Shown here: one piece after another, positions 34,042 to 45,262 of the stretch
Numbering within the stretch: position 1 is the first letter of the stretch
Layout of the letters: every line of letters starts with the position of its first letter
Assembly: GCA_037127255.1 (NCBI GenBank)
Contig: JBANSL010000018.1
Coordinates: 16,713,175-16,777,174, forward strand
Reading direction: 5' to 3'
DNA: 64,000 bases
Origin: Persicaria tinctoria
Taxonomy: Eukaryota; Streptophyta; Magnoliopsida; Caryophyllales; Polygonaceae
Position numbers and translations under genes: made by a program
The notes under the pieces: model-generated
Database searches by the model: none
The model's input: only the letters and a program-made list of their open reading frames with translations
What the model was told of the DNA's origin: nothing

Positions 34042-34970
34042 CTCTCCGAAGATGTGCGCGAAAGTGTCCCTCTTGAACGATCGACAAAGACCAAGGGCAT
34101 CCGAAATCGTCATCTCGATCTCCTACGGGCACTGCCAAAGGCCCGCAAGACGTTGATGACGATGAGGCAATCACCTTCAACCTCTAGTCGAGCGAAACCC
34201 CGCTTCGAAGTGCCTAGGAGGCCATCGATAAGACCAAAGCATTCTGCCTGCACGACTGACACCGACCATATACCCCAAAGGACAAAGGCAATGATCGATT
34301 TTTGTTCCAAAGGTAATTGGTGGAATATATTCGGGATTATATCCTTATATAACTTGTTTCCTTTGTTAATGTTCCATATCGTTCGTTCAATCTGCCTATC
34401 GAATTTTTCAACGAAAGACAAGAAGACCTGACATACAGAAAAGAGATCAGTGTTATCTTCTTCATGATGGGAGCTCAGGGGCATATGAATCCCTTTATCT
34501 TGTAATCTGACTTTTGTCGGAGTTCCATTTAGCTAGTATGTTTTTCCATAGGAAACTTTAATCATAAGCGGGTAATCAATATTCGATATCCAGTCCAGTG
34601 GGCCTGAATTGGTCATCTGGTTCTCGCGACGTGGTCTATAGCACTGGTAGTAGAAAACCACTCATTTTTGCTAGGTTTTCGGTATAGTCTATCTTCCATT
34701 TCATTGGAGGTGATATAGATAACTACTCAGTATTTATTTGTCCCAAGTCTTATCTGGTTTCATGAATTGGTCAATAGTCAATAGTCTCATGTTCATCAAC
34801 CTGGTCCAAGATGCATTTTTCTCGAAGGTTCCTTTCGTTTTGGAGCTAGTTATCCTTCCAAAATCTTATGGATTTCCCGCTTCCAACTTCCCGGATAAGT
34901 CCAGTACATAATTCCTCTTTGATGTCAATTAATTTCGCCCACTGCCAGGAGAAGTTTTTTTTCTTTTCGG
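34042..34970 (-). pseudogene. LINE C fragment, RT-associated region and RNase H (minus strand)
   Basis: On the minus strand, near 34955-34860, the translation gives WAKLIDIKEELCTGLIREVG and SIRFWKD, the block after the RT in plant LINEs. The middle is too decayed to follow. From 34484 to 34110 an open frame contains AECFGLIDGLLGTSKRG and VEGDCLIVINVLRA, matching the RNase H Glu and Asp motif regions. The end is cut by the gypsy element and resumes at 21899. Multiple stops show an old remnant. Confidence 0.7.
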
Positions 34971-35394
34971 TTGGTAGTTCATGCATATACTCGCATTTCT
35001 AAGATACTTATGTTGGATGATTTTAACCCATTCATTTTGCATTGGAGATGTAAAATGCAATCAGGTAAAGTTGATACATTATCACTTAATTTTCTACACC
35101 CCTAAAATGAATAATTAGTTTTTTTTTTGGTAGGAAATGAATAATAAAATAAGGTAACTTTTTTTTAATTACATAGTAAAAAAAAATCCCTAAACTTTGT
35201 TGGCTGTATACAAAATCGATATTTAATAATAAAATCATATACCAATTTAACACTCACATGGTCACATTCATTATCCCCTTATTAATACATTAATTAATTA
35301 AGAATCTGCAAAACCAGCTGAATATCTCATTTAAATGAAAGGTATTAAATACTCCGTACTACGTATTTGATAATTTCTTCATAACTAAATATTA
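34971..35394. other. AT-rich spacer, nothing recognised
   Basis: There are short homopolymers only, with no gene or clear repeat. Confidence 0.5.
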
Positions 35395-35672
35395 CTCCCC
35401 CGTCCAATAATACATGGGTTTTTAGAGGTAAGTTTTTGTTCAACAATAAATAGGCTTTTATGTTTTCTAGGTAAAAAGTTGTAATGATTTGTATTGGTTT
35501 GTGTGCTGTTGACTTTTTAAAATAATTTAATTGGTTAAAATGTGTAGTGGGTATTAAAAAATAATAAAATTTATGTAAAAGTCAGTGCAATGATGATGTT
35601 TTTTAAAAGTAAAGTGTTTTATTAAAACATGTGTAAAAGGCTAAAAGTCCCTGTATTTTAGGACGAAGGGAG
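35395..35672. mobile_element. Stowaway-type MITE
   Basis: The ends are CTCCCCCGTCC on the left and GGACGAAGGGAG on the right. TA lies on both sides (35393-35394, 35673-35674). It is 278 bp, AT-rich and non-coding. Confidence 0.88.
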
Positions 35673-35719
35673 TATTATTATTTATTACTTACCATTTTAC
35701 CTACCAAATAAAAATATTA

Positions 35720-36548
35720 AGGAAAACTAATTAAAATACCCCCACCTTTGGGGGTATGATAAAAATATATCCTCAACTTTCAAAAGTAATAAAAATATCC
35801 CGACCTTTAATAGTAGTGATAATATATTACCATGCACGAGTTTTCTCACATATCAAAAATGTTGGCAAGACATCCTACGTTGATTTTTTTACAATGGTTT
35901 CCTTGAACTGTTTCCTTAGGAAAAAAATAAAGAGTTGGACCGGGTTTATACGCAACGCATTTTCCTCCTTCCTATCTTCTTTCATGATCGTCCCTTGAAC
36001 CGTCTTCCGATCTCTCAGGCAGCTCATAGTTCCTCTTCAATGACAGTCTTCCTCTCTCGTTGTCGCCTATCTTGAGCTATCTCTCTTACATCTTCTTCCT
36101 CTTTGATTTGTTCACGGACTTAGCTGAATAAGTCTTTTTTCCCCTCTTTGTTGTTGTTGTTGTTGTTTTCGGTTTAGTTTTGTTGTCAGTTTGGTGTTAG
36201 GCATATTTGTGGTGTCTTAATTTGAGGCAATTTTGACTGAATTAGTTGCTTGGTTGAATCAATTTCGTTTTTTCGGGTTTAATTTTGTTATTGGTACATT
36301 TTTTCTCTAAGGAAACCGTTTAAGAAAACCCGATTTTAGTGCTAATTTGTAAAAATGCTTCCACGTAAGCTGCCTTGTCAAAAACAAAATCCACGTAAGC
36401 TGTCTTGTCAGTATTTTTGACCCATGAGAAAACCCGTGGTAACATATTACCATTACCCTCAAAAGTCGGGATATTTTATTACATTTAAAAATTTAGGATA
36501 TATTTTTACCATACCTCTAAAAATAGGGATATTTTAATTAGTTTTTCC
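35720..36548. mobile_element. Non-autonomous MULE with about 110-bp TIRs and 9-bp duplication
   Basis: The left (about 35720-35834) and right (about 36433-36548) ends are inverted copies at roughly 80% identity, starting with GGAAAACTAATTAAAATA-type sequence. The 9-mer AAAATATTA occurs at 35711-35719 and 36549-36557. Long TIRs with a 9-bp duplication are typical of Mutator-like elements. The interior is 600 bp without transposase and includes a CTTCC-rich stretch near 36000-36110, a GTT run near 36150, and a doubled CCACGTAAGCTG segment near 36360-36410. It ends 92 bp before the EF1A-2 TATA-like box. Confidence 0.92.
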
Positions 36549-36639
36549 AAAATATTACTCCGTATTGTATCATTTTAACAAATGATATTAAGCGAAAGAT
36601 TTTAATCAGCGGAGGAGAACACAGTAACGCAGCTCCCGC

Positions 36640-36648
36640 TATTTAAAA
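36640..36648 (+). promoter_or_regulatory. TATA-like box of EF1A copy 2
   Basis: TATTTAAAA lies about 60 bp before the leader motif TCTCAGCGGCTAGGGTTTTT. That motif is shared with copy 1 and holds a telo-box-like AGGGTTT. Confidence 0.7.
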
Positions 36649-36734
36649 ACCCTTTACAAACCCTACTTTTCATTTTCCCATTATCTCCAATCTTTCTCTC
36701 AGCGGCTAGGGTTTTTCCGCGAAGCTCATTTCAG

Positions 36735-37615
36735 GTTCGATATCTTCTAATCTCTACGTTTCACTTTGCGAAAACTGAAATTTTGCTTTATTAGATCTCT
36801 GTTTGTGCTTCCTATATGTGAGTTATCATCGCTTTTGGTTCACTGTGTGTTGCGATTGCTAGCGTTTTGATGAATCCGATGCTGGAGCAACTGATCTCTC
36901 TTAGCGCCTTCCAGCGTCGATTTGATTTTTTGATTGTGTTGACCAATTGTTTGTTAGAAATCTGATTTGAACAGTTGTTGTTGCTTTTTTTCTCTTAAGA
37001 TTTTCATATATGCATAGATTTGCGTTTGCTTATGTTTTCGGTAATTTGAATTAGATATTGGAATCCCGAATATGTGAGTGGATTGTGTTCATGATTTGGA
37101 GTTTCTCTGCTTCTCGGTGATTCATCTTCTCGAAAAGCTTTCATAAGAAAACTCAAATCTGTAAAAAATAGTTCTTCTGAACAGAACTAGGATGGTTGGG
37201 ATCATTATGTGTGATCAGTTGGTAGTCTGAGTTGTTGTTCGTGTGTTACTACTGAATGTGTGGTTCCGATTTCCATCTTGAATTTCAATATAGTATGATT
37301 TGAAGGCACCTGATTGCATTAAACCAGTTTGTATCTACAAGTGTCCAACCATTAGAGAATACCTGTGGAATTAAAACAATTTGTATCTACAATTTGTATG
37401 ATGCTTCTGCTTTTTAGTTAACAAGATAACTTGGGTAAGGAGATGATCCCACTAGATTTTCATCTTAAATTCCAATATATGTTCTCATGTCACCTGATTG
37501 CATTCAATCAATCTGTTTCTAACGCTCTTCAACCAACCTTTAGAATAATTGTAACAAGGCAGTTTATTATGAGATGTGGTTTTTAATTATAATTTCTTCA
37601 TGTTTCTGCTTGTAG
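36735..37615 (+). other. 5'-UTR intron of EF1A copy 2
   Basis: The leader exon ends GCTCATTTCAG and the intron starts GTTCGATATC. It ends TCTGCTTGTAG before TTGACAAGATAAC and the ATG. The length is 881 bp. Both edges resemble copy 3 more than copy 1. Confidence 0.83.
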
Positions 37616-37628
37616 TTGACAAGATAAC

Positions 37629-39089
37629 ATGGGTAAAGAGAAGGTTCACATCAACATTGTTGTCATTGGACATGTCGACTCTGGGAAGTCCACCACCACT
37701 GGTCACCTTATCTACAAGCTTGGTGGTATTGACAAGCGTGTGATTGAAAGGTTTGAGAAGGAGGCGGCTGAGATGAACAAGAGGTCATTCAAGTATGCGT
37801 GGGTGCTTGACAAGCTGAAGGCCGAGCGTGAGCGTGGTATCACCATTGACATTGCTCTGTGGAAGTTCGAGACCACCAAGTACTACTGCACTGTCATTGA
37901 TGCCCCTGGTCACCGTGACTTCATCAAGAACATGATTACTGGAACCTCTCAGGCTGACTGTGCTGTCCTTGTCATTGACTCGACTACTGGAGGTTTTGAA
38001 GCTGGTATCTCCAAGGATGGTCAGACCCGTGAGCATGCCCTTCTTGCGTTCACCCTTGGTGTGAGGCAAATGATCTGCTGCTGTAACAAGGTATAATCCC
38101 AATCCTTATCATGCTCGCCTTATGTTGACAACTTTCAAATAAAATATTGGTTGGTTCGTGCTCATCGTGCTTGTGTTAATGACACTATTGTTCTTGTACA
38201 GATGGATGCCACAACCCCCAAGTACTCAAAGCCCAGGTATGAGGAAATTGTGAAGGAAGTGTCATCTTACATGAAGAAGGTTGGCTACAACCCTGACAAG
38301 ATCCCCTTTGTCCCCATCTCCGGGTTTGAGGGTGACAACATGATTGAGAGGTCCACAAACCTCGACTGGTACAAGGGTCCAACCCTTCTTGAGGCTCTTG
38401 ATCAGATCCATGAGCCCAAGAGGCCCTCAGACAAGCCCCTCCGTCTCCCGCTCCAGGACGTTTACAAAATTGGTGGTATTGGAACGGTGCCCGTTGGCAG
38501 AGTGGAGACTGGTGTCCTAAAGCCTGGGACTGTTGTCACCTTTGGCCCTACTGGACTGACCACTGAAGTCAAGTCTGTTGAGATGCACCATGAGTCTCTC
38601 ACTGAGGCTCTCCCTGGTGACAATGTGGGCTTCAACGTCAAGAACGTTGCTGTCAAGGATCTGAAGCGTGGTTTCGTGGCATCTGACTCCAAGAACGACC
38701 CTGCCAAGGGTGCTGCTAACTTCACCTCCCAGGTTATCATCATGAACCATCCAGGGCAGATCGGAAATGGCTATGCCCCTGTGCTGGACTGCCACACCTC
38801 CCACATTGCAGTCAAGTTTGCTGAGATCTTGACCAAGATTGACAGGCGTTCTGGTAAGGAGCTCGAAAAGGAGCCTAAGTTCTTGAAGAATGGTGATGCT
38901 GGCATGGTTAAGATGATTCCTTCCAAGCCTATGGTTGTTGAGACCTTCTCAGAGTACCCACCCCTTGGACGTTTTGCCGTTAGGGACATGAGGCAGACCG
39001 TTGCTGTTGGTGTCATCAAGAGCGTCGACAAGAAGGATCCAACTGGTGCCAAGGTCACCAAGGCTGCTGCCAAGAAGGGTGCCAAGTGA
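37629..39089 (+). CDS. EF1A: Elongation factor 1-alpha, copy 2 (one coding intron)
   Basis: The gene has exons 37629-38090 and 38202-39089 with a 111-bp intron at 38091-38201 that again splits NKMD. The 449-residue product equals copies 1 and 3 except for Val instead of Ile in [10 protein letters not shown] (domain 1). All GTPase motifs listed for copy 1 are present. The first 272 bases of exon 3 are identical to copy 1 at the DNA level, but the 3' half of the exon sides with copy 3. The start is set by the ATG in ACATGGGTAAAGAG, the first ATG after the leader splice. Promoter, leader intron and 3' UTR are all present, so it looks functional rather than a retrocopy. Confidence 0.98.
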
Positions 39090-39400
39090 ACCGTAATGCC
39101 CTCCCGGGCTGCAATAGATGCATACCATTACTCTAAAGGTCTTATCTCTGTCTCAAGTGTTGCTGTTTCCTTGCTTTATCAGTCATTTTGTTTTCGTAGT
39201 ATGTTGTTGCCTTCCTTTGTCGCCCATTCTCAGAATTGGGTGCTTGACAGGCGGTGGCGTGCTTCTTGTTGCTTGTTTTGTTGAGTCTGTGTGTCGAGCG
39301 GGTTGCAAACACTATCTTTTCAAATAACAGTTGGTATGTACTTGACGTTTTGTCCAGTATGTTGTCTTAGAAAAACGTATGTTACTTAATCTAGTTTTTA
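39090..39400 (+). other. 3' UTR region of EF1A copy 2 with conserved block
   Basis: The conserved 55-bp block lies at 39205-39259, the same distance from the stop (about 115 bp) as in copy 1. The exact poly-A site is not evident. Confidence 0.7.
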
Positions 39401-39794
39401 AATTCAGCTGTTCTATAATTTTTGTGCTTTTGATGTTATAAGCCACCAACACCAAGTTCAGTAAACATGTTAGCAGTAAGTCTTTTTAAATGTGTGTATT
39501 TTGATGTGAGATTTTTTCTTGATAATTTCCCCACAAACAGAAATTTTGAACTGTTATAATGCCACTAATTATAATTATTCGACTGAAGACTCGTCGGTAA
39601 AAAAAAATGAGCGCAATAAAATTGAGCTTTTGTATGATTAGTAGAGGTAGATATTTAAAGAGAGGTAAGATCATACAGATCTGACTTCAACATGAGTTTT
39701 TTCCTCTCGAGAGTTTTCTAGAAAGAGGGATGACTCGCACCACCATCACTCTTCGGTTATCAGGTTCATGACCCTTCTAGCTATCAGGCCATGA

Positions 39795-40080
39795 CCATTC
39801 CTCTAGAGACCAGACCATCACCACCTTGCACCATTCACAAGTTGGTGCAGTGGTTGTGGGGCTGCATCCATGTCAAGAGGTTTAAAGTTCAAATCCCCTT
39901 AAAACATGGAGTCAGGTTGTGGAGCTGCATCCACGTCAAGAGGTTTAAAGTTCAAATCCCCTTGAAAATATGGAGTCACTTATGAGTGGGAAGATCAACC
40001 CCTTAAATGGGCTACTCTACCCAATGCAGATGTAGAGCGGCTGAGTCGATCGAACCGAACTAAAATATAAAAAAAAGTCA
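39795..40080 (+). mobile_element. tRNA-derived SINE-like sequence with 63-bp duplication
   Basis: The sequence has an A-box-like AGTTGGTGCAGTGG near 39840 and a B-box-like AGTTCAAATCC near 39886. A 63-bp unit (from GGTTGTGG at 39852) is repeated from 39915 with a second B box, and the sequence ends AAAATATAAAAAAAA. It parallels the SINE at 15164-15492 in design but not in sequence. No flanking duplication was identified. Confidence 0.65.
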
Positions 40081-40353
40081 ATGTCGTGTCAAACCTTGAT
40101 TACCGCCAATCCCTTTATCTAAAAACCTAGTGCCTAAATCTGACCGCCCTCGACCACCGACTAGTCCCATTCTTGGGGTCCCTCCCACCACGGTCGATCA
40201 TTACCAAATTGGCCGCCCTCAACCCCTACCAGTCCCATTCCTTGATGTTGTGTGCGAATTAACGTGTTGAGTAATGACTTGTCCCAGTTCCCTGGTCATG
40301 ATTATCTTTCTCTTGTGTGGAGTCGTTCCTTGGTATGACTATATAGTTCCGAG

Positions 40354-40494
40354 TGATAGATTACATAGGTCTTAATATTGTATAGTGGGCTAAAAGCCCA
40401 TTAAGGCACAATATCTTTGTAACATATATATATATATTATATCAATGAATGGAAACCCTCGAGGAGGACTTTACATCAATTCTATCATTCTACA
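40354..40494 (+). repeat. 5' LTR of copia B
   Basis: This 141-bp LTR starts TGATAGATTACATAGG and ends TCATTCTACA. It differs from the 3' LTR at about five positions. Confidence 0.95.
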
Positions 40495-40507
40495 TGGTAT
40501 CAGAACC
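40495..40507 (+). promoter_or_regulatory. Primer-binding site (tRNA-iMet) of copia B
   Basis: TGGTATCAGAACC directly abuts the LTR; it has one change from the standard TGGTATCAGAGC. Confidence 0.9.
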
Positions 40508-40913
40508 TTTTCTCACAAGCCCCATCCCCTTCCCCTCTCTCCCGCACTCCTGCGCCCCTGCGCTGCCGCCACCTGCTCACCGTCACACCTCGCGCGTCTC
40601 CGATCCGGCCTCCACGAGCCCCGCACCCTTGCTCCCGCTGTCCTCCCTCGCTTTTTCGCTGCCCAGATCCGGAATCTCCGGCCACCACCAGCACATATCC
40701 GGCCACTCTCATCCCGGATCCACCGTTGCCCGTCACCGCCGAACCATCTTCGTCTCGGTCCGTGCTTCCAAGTTCCAAAGAAGAAGAAAGCTACGTGCTT
40801 TTGAATCTCTTTTCACGTAATTACTGAAACGTCCTTCTATTTTCCTATTTTTCGTTTCTGAAACTGAGTTAATTGTTTATTAACTTAGGCAAAAAAAAAA
40901 AAAAAAAAAATTT

Positions 40914-43900
40914 ATGCACCGATACTCTGGATATCCTACCCCTCGACATGCCGGTCCTCAGGCCTCTTTGACATCGCCTGACCCAGGCTATGTTCCGCCA
41001 TCTCTGCATCACGTCTTCTCCTCTACGCAACCGAAATCTTCAGACTCTTCTTGGTACATGGACACTGGTGCCACCTCCCACATGACGAACTCCTTAGGTA
41101 ACCTCTCATCTATTTCTTTTAAAGGCCCTGCCCACTCTATTATCGTCGGAAATGGTGGTCGTCTTGCTACTTCGGGAATTGATCACGCCAAATTACAGAC
41201 CCCAACCCACCCACTACACCTCAACAATGTCCTTATTGCCCCAAAGATTGTCAAAAACCTTATCTTTGTCCGTCGGTTCATTACTGACAACAACGTTTCC
41301 CTTACGTTTGATCCCTATGGTTTCTCTGTGAACGATCTTACTACGGGGGTTACTCGCATGAGATGTAACAGCACCGGAGAGCTCTACCCTGTCACACCAC
41401 CTCCTGCGTCCAGTCAGTCGTGTCCGGTCGCCCTCTCGGCATCATCGTCCAGCCTCTGGCATGCACGCCTGGGCCATCCCAGCGCTGCCGTTCTAGATGT
41501 CCTCCGTTCCCAGAACCTTGTCACCTGTACTAAAGACCCACGCTCTGGTTTATGCTCTTCCTGCCAACTAGGCAAACATGCCAGACTTCCGTTCCAACGG
41601 TCTTTGACCTCTACCCTTGCTCCCTTTGATATCATTCACAGCGACATTTGGACCTCTCCCGTGCCTAGCAAGGAGGGTCACAAGTACTACCTTTTGTTTC
41701 TTGATGATTACACTCATTACTTATAGGTCTTCCCGTTGCATTTCAAGTCCCAAGTGTTTCCTATCTTTGCCAGATTTCATATCTACATCAAAACACAGTT
41801 TCACATGTCCATCAAATGTTTCCAATGTGACAATGACCGTGAATTTGACAACAAAGACTTTCACTCCTTCTTTGCCGCAAATGGGATCTCCTATCGCTTG
41901 TCTTGCCCCTATACTTCTCAGCAGAATGGTAAGGCAGAAAGAATCATCAAAACCATTACCAACATGATGCGCTCTCTCCTCTTCCACGCATCTATTCCCC
42001 TTCCCTATTGGCCTCACGCCTTATCCACCACATGTTATCTCCTAAACATTCTCCCTTCCACTACCCTACACCATCGCTCGCCAGCTCAGACACTTTATTA
42101 CGCCGAGCCTAGGTATGATCACCTTCGCACCTTCGGGTGCTTGTGTTTCCCAAACCAGTCCTCCACAGCCCCGCACAAACTTCACCCGCGCTCCACTCCA
42201 TGTGTCTTCCTAGGCTATCCGCCTGATCATCGAGGTTACATTTGCCTTGATATCAAGACCCACAAGATCATTCTCTCACGTCATGTCACCTTTGATGAGT
42301 CGCGATTTCCCTTTGCGTCTCCCACACCCCCTGTGTCTCTGTCAGAGTCTGAGTCGCCATTCCCTCACTTCCTTTTTCCCCAGAGCTCTCCCGGTGCTCC
42401 TGCTTCTCCCCCAACACCACCGCCACCACCACCCCCCACCACCAGACCACACACCCGCAGCGTCTCCGGTGTCTTCCCATCCCGTCAGATCGACTCCATG
42501 ACCACCGCCCATCACCCCGCTATCCACCTCCCATCACCTTGCCAAACAACCTCGCCTCACCTACGTGCGGCGGCCGCCGCATGTCATGCGGCGCCCGCCG
42601 CAACCCTAAATGTTGCGCCCACCGCCCATAAACCCTCCCTGGCGGCGCCCGCCGCAACCCTCGCCGCATTTGATCCGCCCGCCGCCTCTTCCCCTTGCTT
42701 ATCCCCTCTTACCCCCGTCCTTCCCGACTCCCATTCACCCTCTGCCTCCACCCAGACCTCCCTCTCCCCCGTTCCCACCTCCCACAAAACAGCCCTCCTC
42801 GACCCGAATTGGCAGGCGGCTATGCTCGACGAATACAAGGCCCTTACGAAGAATGGTACTTGGGTTCTTGTTCCTCGCCCTCCTGAGGCGAACGTCATTC
42901 GATGTATGTGGCTTTTTCGTCACAAGTTCCGCTCTGATAGGACGTTGGAGCGCTACAAGGCCCGTCTTGTGGTGAACGGTAGATCTCAGCAGGCAGGTAT
43001 TGATTGTGATGAGACCTTCAGCCCTGTGGTCAAGCCTGCCACTATCCGAGTGGTCCTGAGTCTGGCTCTGTCGCGCAACTAGGCCATCCATCAGTTAGAT
43101 GTCAAGAACGCCTTTCTGCATGGTCATCTGAACGAGACAGTTTACATGTTTCAGCCGCCGGGGTTTACTGATGTTGAGCGTCCAAAGCATGTCTGTCTCC
43201 TCAAGCGCTCTCTATATGGTCTCAAACAGGCTCCGCGGGCGTGGTTCCAGCGTTTTGCCTCTCATCTGCTCCGTTTGGGTTTCACTGGCAGCCGTTCGGA
43301 TACGTCTCTGTTTATCTATCGCAGAGGCTCAGACTTGGCATTCCTGCTGCTATATGTCGACGACATCATTCTCACCGCCTCTTCTGATGCTCTTCGGACG
43401 TCGATAATCTCGCAGTTGAGTGCGGAATTCGCCATGTCTGATCTGGGTCAGTTGTCTTACTTCTTGGGAGTTGCTGTTCAGCGGCATGCGTCTGGTCTGT
43501 TTCTCTCACAAAATAAGTATGTTGCAGAGATTGTTGCTCGGGCTAAGATGGTCAACTGTAATCCCGTCGTGACCCCAGTCGATACATCCAACAAGCTCAG
43601 TGCTCATTCTGATCTTTTGGTTGATGATCCCACACTGTACAGGAGCCTCGCTGGTGCTCTTCAGTATCTCACTTTCACCAGGCCTGATATCAGTTACGTC
43701 GTTCAGCAGATCTGCTTGTTCATGCATGCCCCTAGGGAACCTCACTTTCAGGCTTTGAAGCAAATCATTCGGTACATCAGCGGCACCCTCGAGCTCGGCA
43801 CCACCATCACTCCTTCCTCTAAGCTTGATCTTGTGGCTTACACTGATGCGGATTGGGGTGGTTGTCCAGACACACGTCGCTCCACGTCTGGTTACGGTGT

Positions 43901-44318
43901 CTTCCTCAATGACACTCTTGTGTCTTGGTCAGCCAAGCGTCAGTCCGTCGTGTCTCGCTTCAGCGCTGAAGCCGAATACAGGGGTGTTGCCAACGTTGTC
44001 TCCGAGTGCTCTTGGCTTCGCAATCTCCTGCTTGAGCTACGATGCCCCTTGCAGAAGGCCACTCTGGTCTACACTGACAACATCTCCGCCGTCTACCTGG
44101 CTAGCAACCCAGTCCAACATCAACGCACGAAGCACATTGAGCTTGATCTCCACTTCGTCAGGGACAAGGTTGCCATTGGACATGTCCGCGTTCTACATGT
44201 CCCGTCCTCTTATCAGTACGCTGATATATTCACCAAGGGTTTACCTAGACAGTTGTTCATTGATTTTCGTTCCAGTCTCACTGTCCGGACTCCTCCCGTT
44301 TCGACTGCGGGGGTTTGA
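40914..44318 (+). pseudogene. Copia B pol: protease, integrase, RT, RNase H with two nonsense codons
   Basis: A single frame runs from the ATG at 40914 to the TGA at 44316-44318. The protease motif is DTGATSHMT near 41060. The GAG-pre-integrase part has SLWHARLGHPSAAVLDVL, followed by the Cys pair CSSCQLGKHARLPF. Integrase core residues appear as [15 protein letters not shown] and QQNGKAER. A Pro-rich, highly repetitive spacer lies at 42370-42780 (Ala-Ala-Ala and Pro runs). RT has LLLYVDDIILTAS near 43345, and RNase H closes the frame. TAG codons at 41724-41726 and 43079-43081 replace what is Trp in the family (copia A still has TGG at the second site). With gag absent as well, it cannot be autonomous. 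Confidence 0.95.
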
Positions 44319-44456
44319 TAGATTACATAGGTCTTAATATTGTATAGTGGGCTAAAAGCCCATTAAGGCCCAATACCTTTGTAACCTATATATATATGTT
44401 ATATCAATGAATGAAAACCCTCGAGGAGGACTTTACATCAATTCTATCATTCTACA
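44316..44456 (+). repeat. 3' LTR of copia B
   Basis: This is the 141-bp partner of the 5' LTR. The pol stop codon overlaps its first three bases. Confidence 0.95.
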
Positions 44457-44869
44457 CCGAGTGAGGTTGCAGCATCGAACGCCCTGTTTAATCGAGTGGA
44501 TCGTAAAAGTGTTCGTGGTTTTCGAAGATCTCTCATTTAGGTGATGAGAGTATCGTTGATCCGCACTTCTCCATGCGTCGTCATTTCCTATGGTGGGTTA
44601 CTGTTATCTGTCTTCTTGGCGTCGTGTGATGTCTTTGCACTCTCTTGTGTTCTCGGTCGGCATTTGCAACCTTACAAGGTCTTCCACCCGGGACGTCGAT
44701 TGCTTTTTATTTTGATGAGATTTGAGTCATTATCGTTGTTAATTTGTATTGGTTGGTATTGTATCATAACGGTTAGTTTGTCTATCGATTCGTTGACCTC
44801 TCGAGTTATCAATTAGTAAGTTGGTTGATATCTCGCATCTTTTCCTTTGTTAAAAAAAGGTAGATATTT

Positions 44870-45168
44870 GAGATTTTTGAAGAAATGATGATTACAAAGT
44901 TATTTTCTAGACATGAATTGAGACTATATACATATGTGCATATGTTAGATGGGCGCAAATCCAAACGAGGGCATGTGGGGGCACATGGCCCACCCTCGTT
45001 CGACGAACCTCATATATAATCTCCACGTTGATAGCTTTGTTTTGATATATAATACACCTTAATATGATATTCGAGTAAAAAATTATTTTTAAAAATTGAA
45101 GGTATATTAATCACTTTAATATTATTTTAATAATTTTCAATGCTTTTATATTTTATTTAGATTGACAT
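44870..45168. other. AT-rich spacer
   Basis: No gene or repeat is recognised. The 3' LTR expected for copia C is not here. Confidence 0.5.
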
Positions 45169-45262
45169 TTAAATACTACTCTCTCCTTGAATTTGTAAAT
45201 AAAGAGCGGCCATATCCGGGGTTTGAACTGGGGACCTTTGTAAGGTTGCCTGATTATCACAA
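45169..45262 (-). mobile_element. Possible tRNA-derived SINE piece at the end of copia C
   Basis: On the minus strand the copia RNase H frame stops resembling RNase H after CDNQAT (near 45260). It is followed by CCCCAGTTCAAACCCCGG, a B-box-like sequence. This would explain the loss of the copia 3' end, but the element is too short to be sure. Confidence 0.3.

Larger units (their letters stand above)
40354..44456 (+). mobile_element. Copia element B, complete ends but gag deleted
   Basis: The 141-bp LTRs at 40354-40494 and 44316-44456 have TG...CA ends. The 5-bp duplication CCGAG lies at 40349-40353 and 44457-44461. A tRNA-iMet primer site follows the 5' LTR. Protease, integrase, RT and RNase H are in one frame, but no gag codes between the leader and the protease, and a 21-base A run sits at the junction. 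LTRs differ at five positions. Confidence 0.96.
39657..44857 (+). mobile_element. Retroposon (about 1.1 kb without inserts) split by copia B
   Basis: The 12-mer AGGTAGATATTT occurs at 39645-39656 and 44858-44869, the second directly after an A-rich end (GTTAAAAAA). The part downstream of copia B (44462-44857) is related to the 19638-20205 retroposon. The upstream part contains a tRNA-like repeat. I recognise no protein. Confidence 0.6.

Noticed and set aside
34490..34970. Possible organelle-derived DNA
   Set aside because: Minus-strand translation showed a typical LINE segment (SIRFWKD and neighbours).
42286..42527. Antisense Gly/Trp-rich frames in copia B
   Set aside because: They are shadows of the proline-rich spacer of pol.
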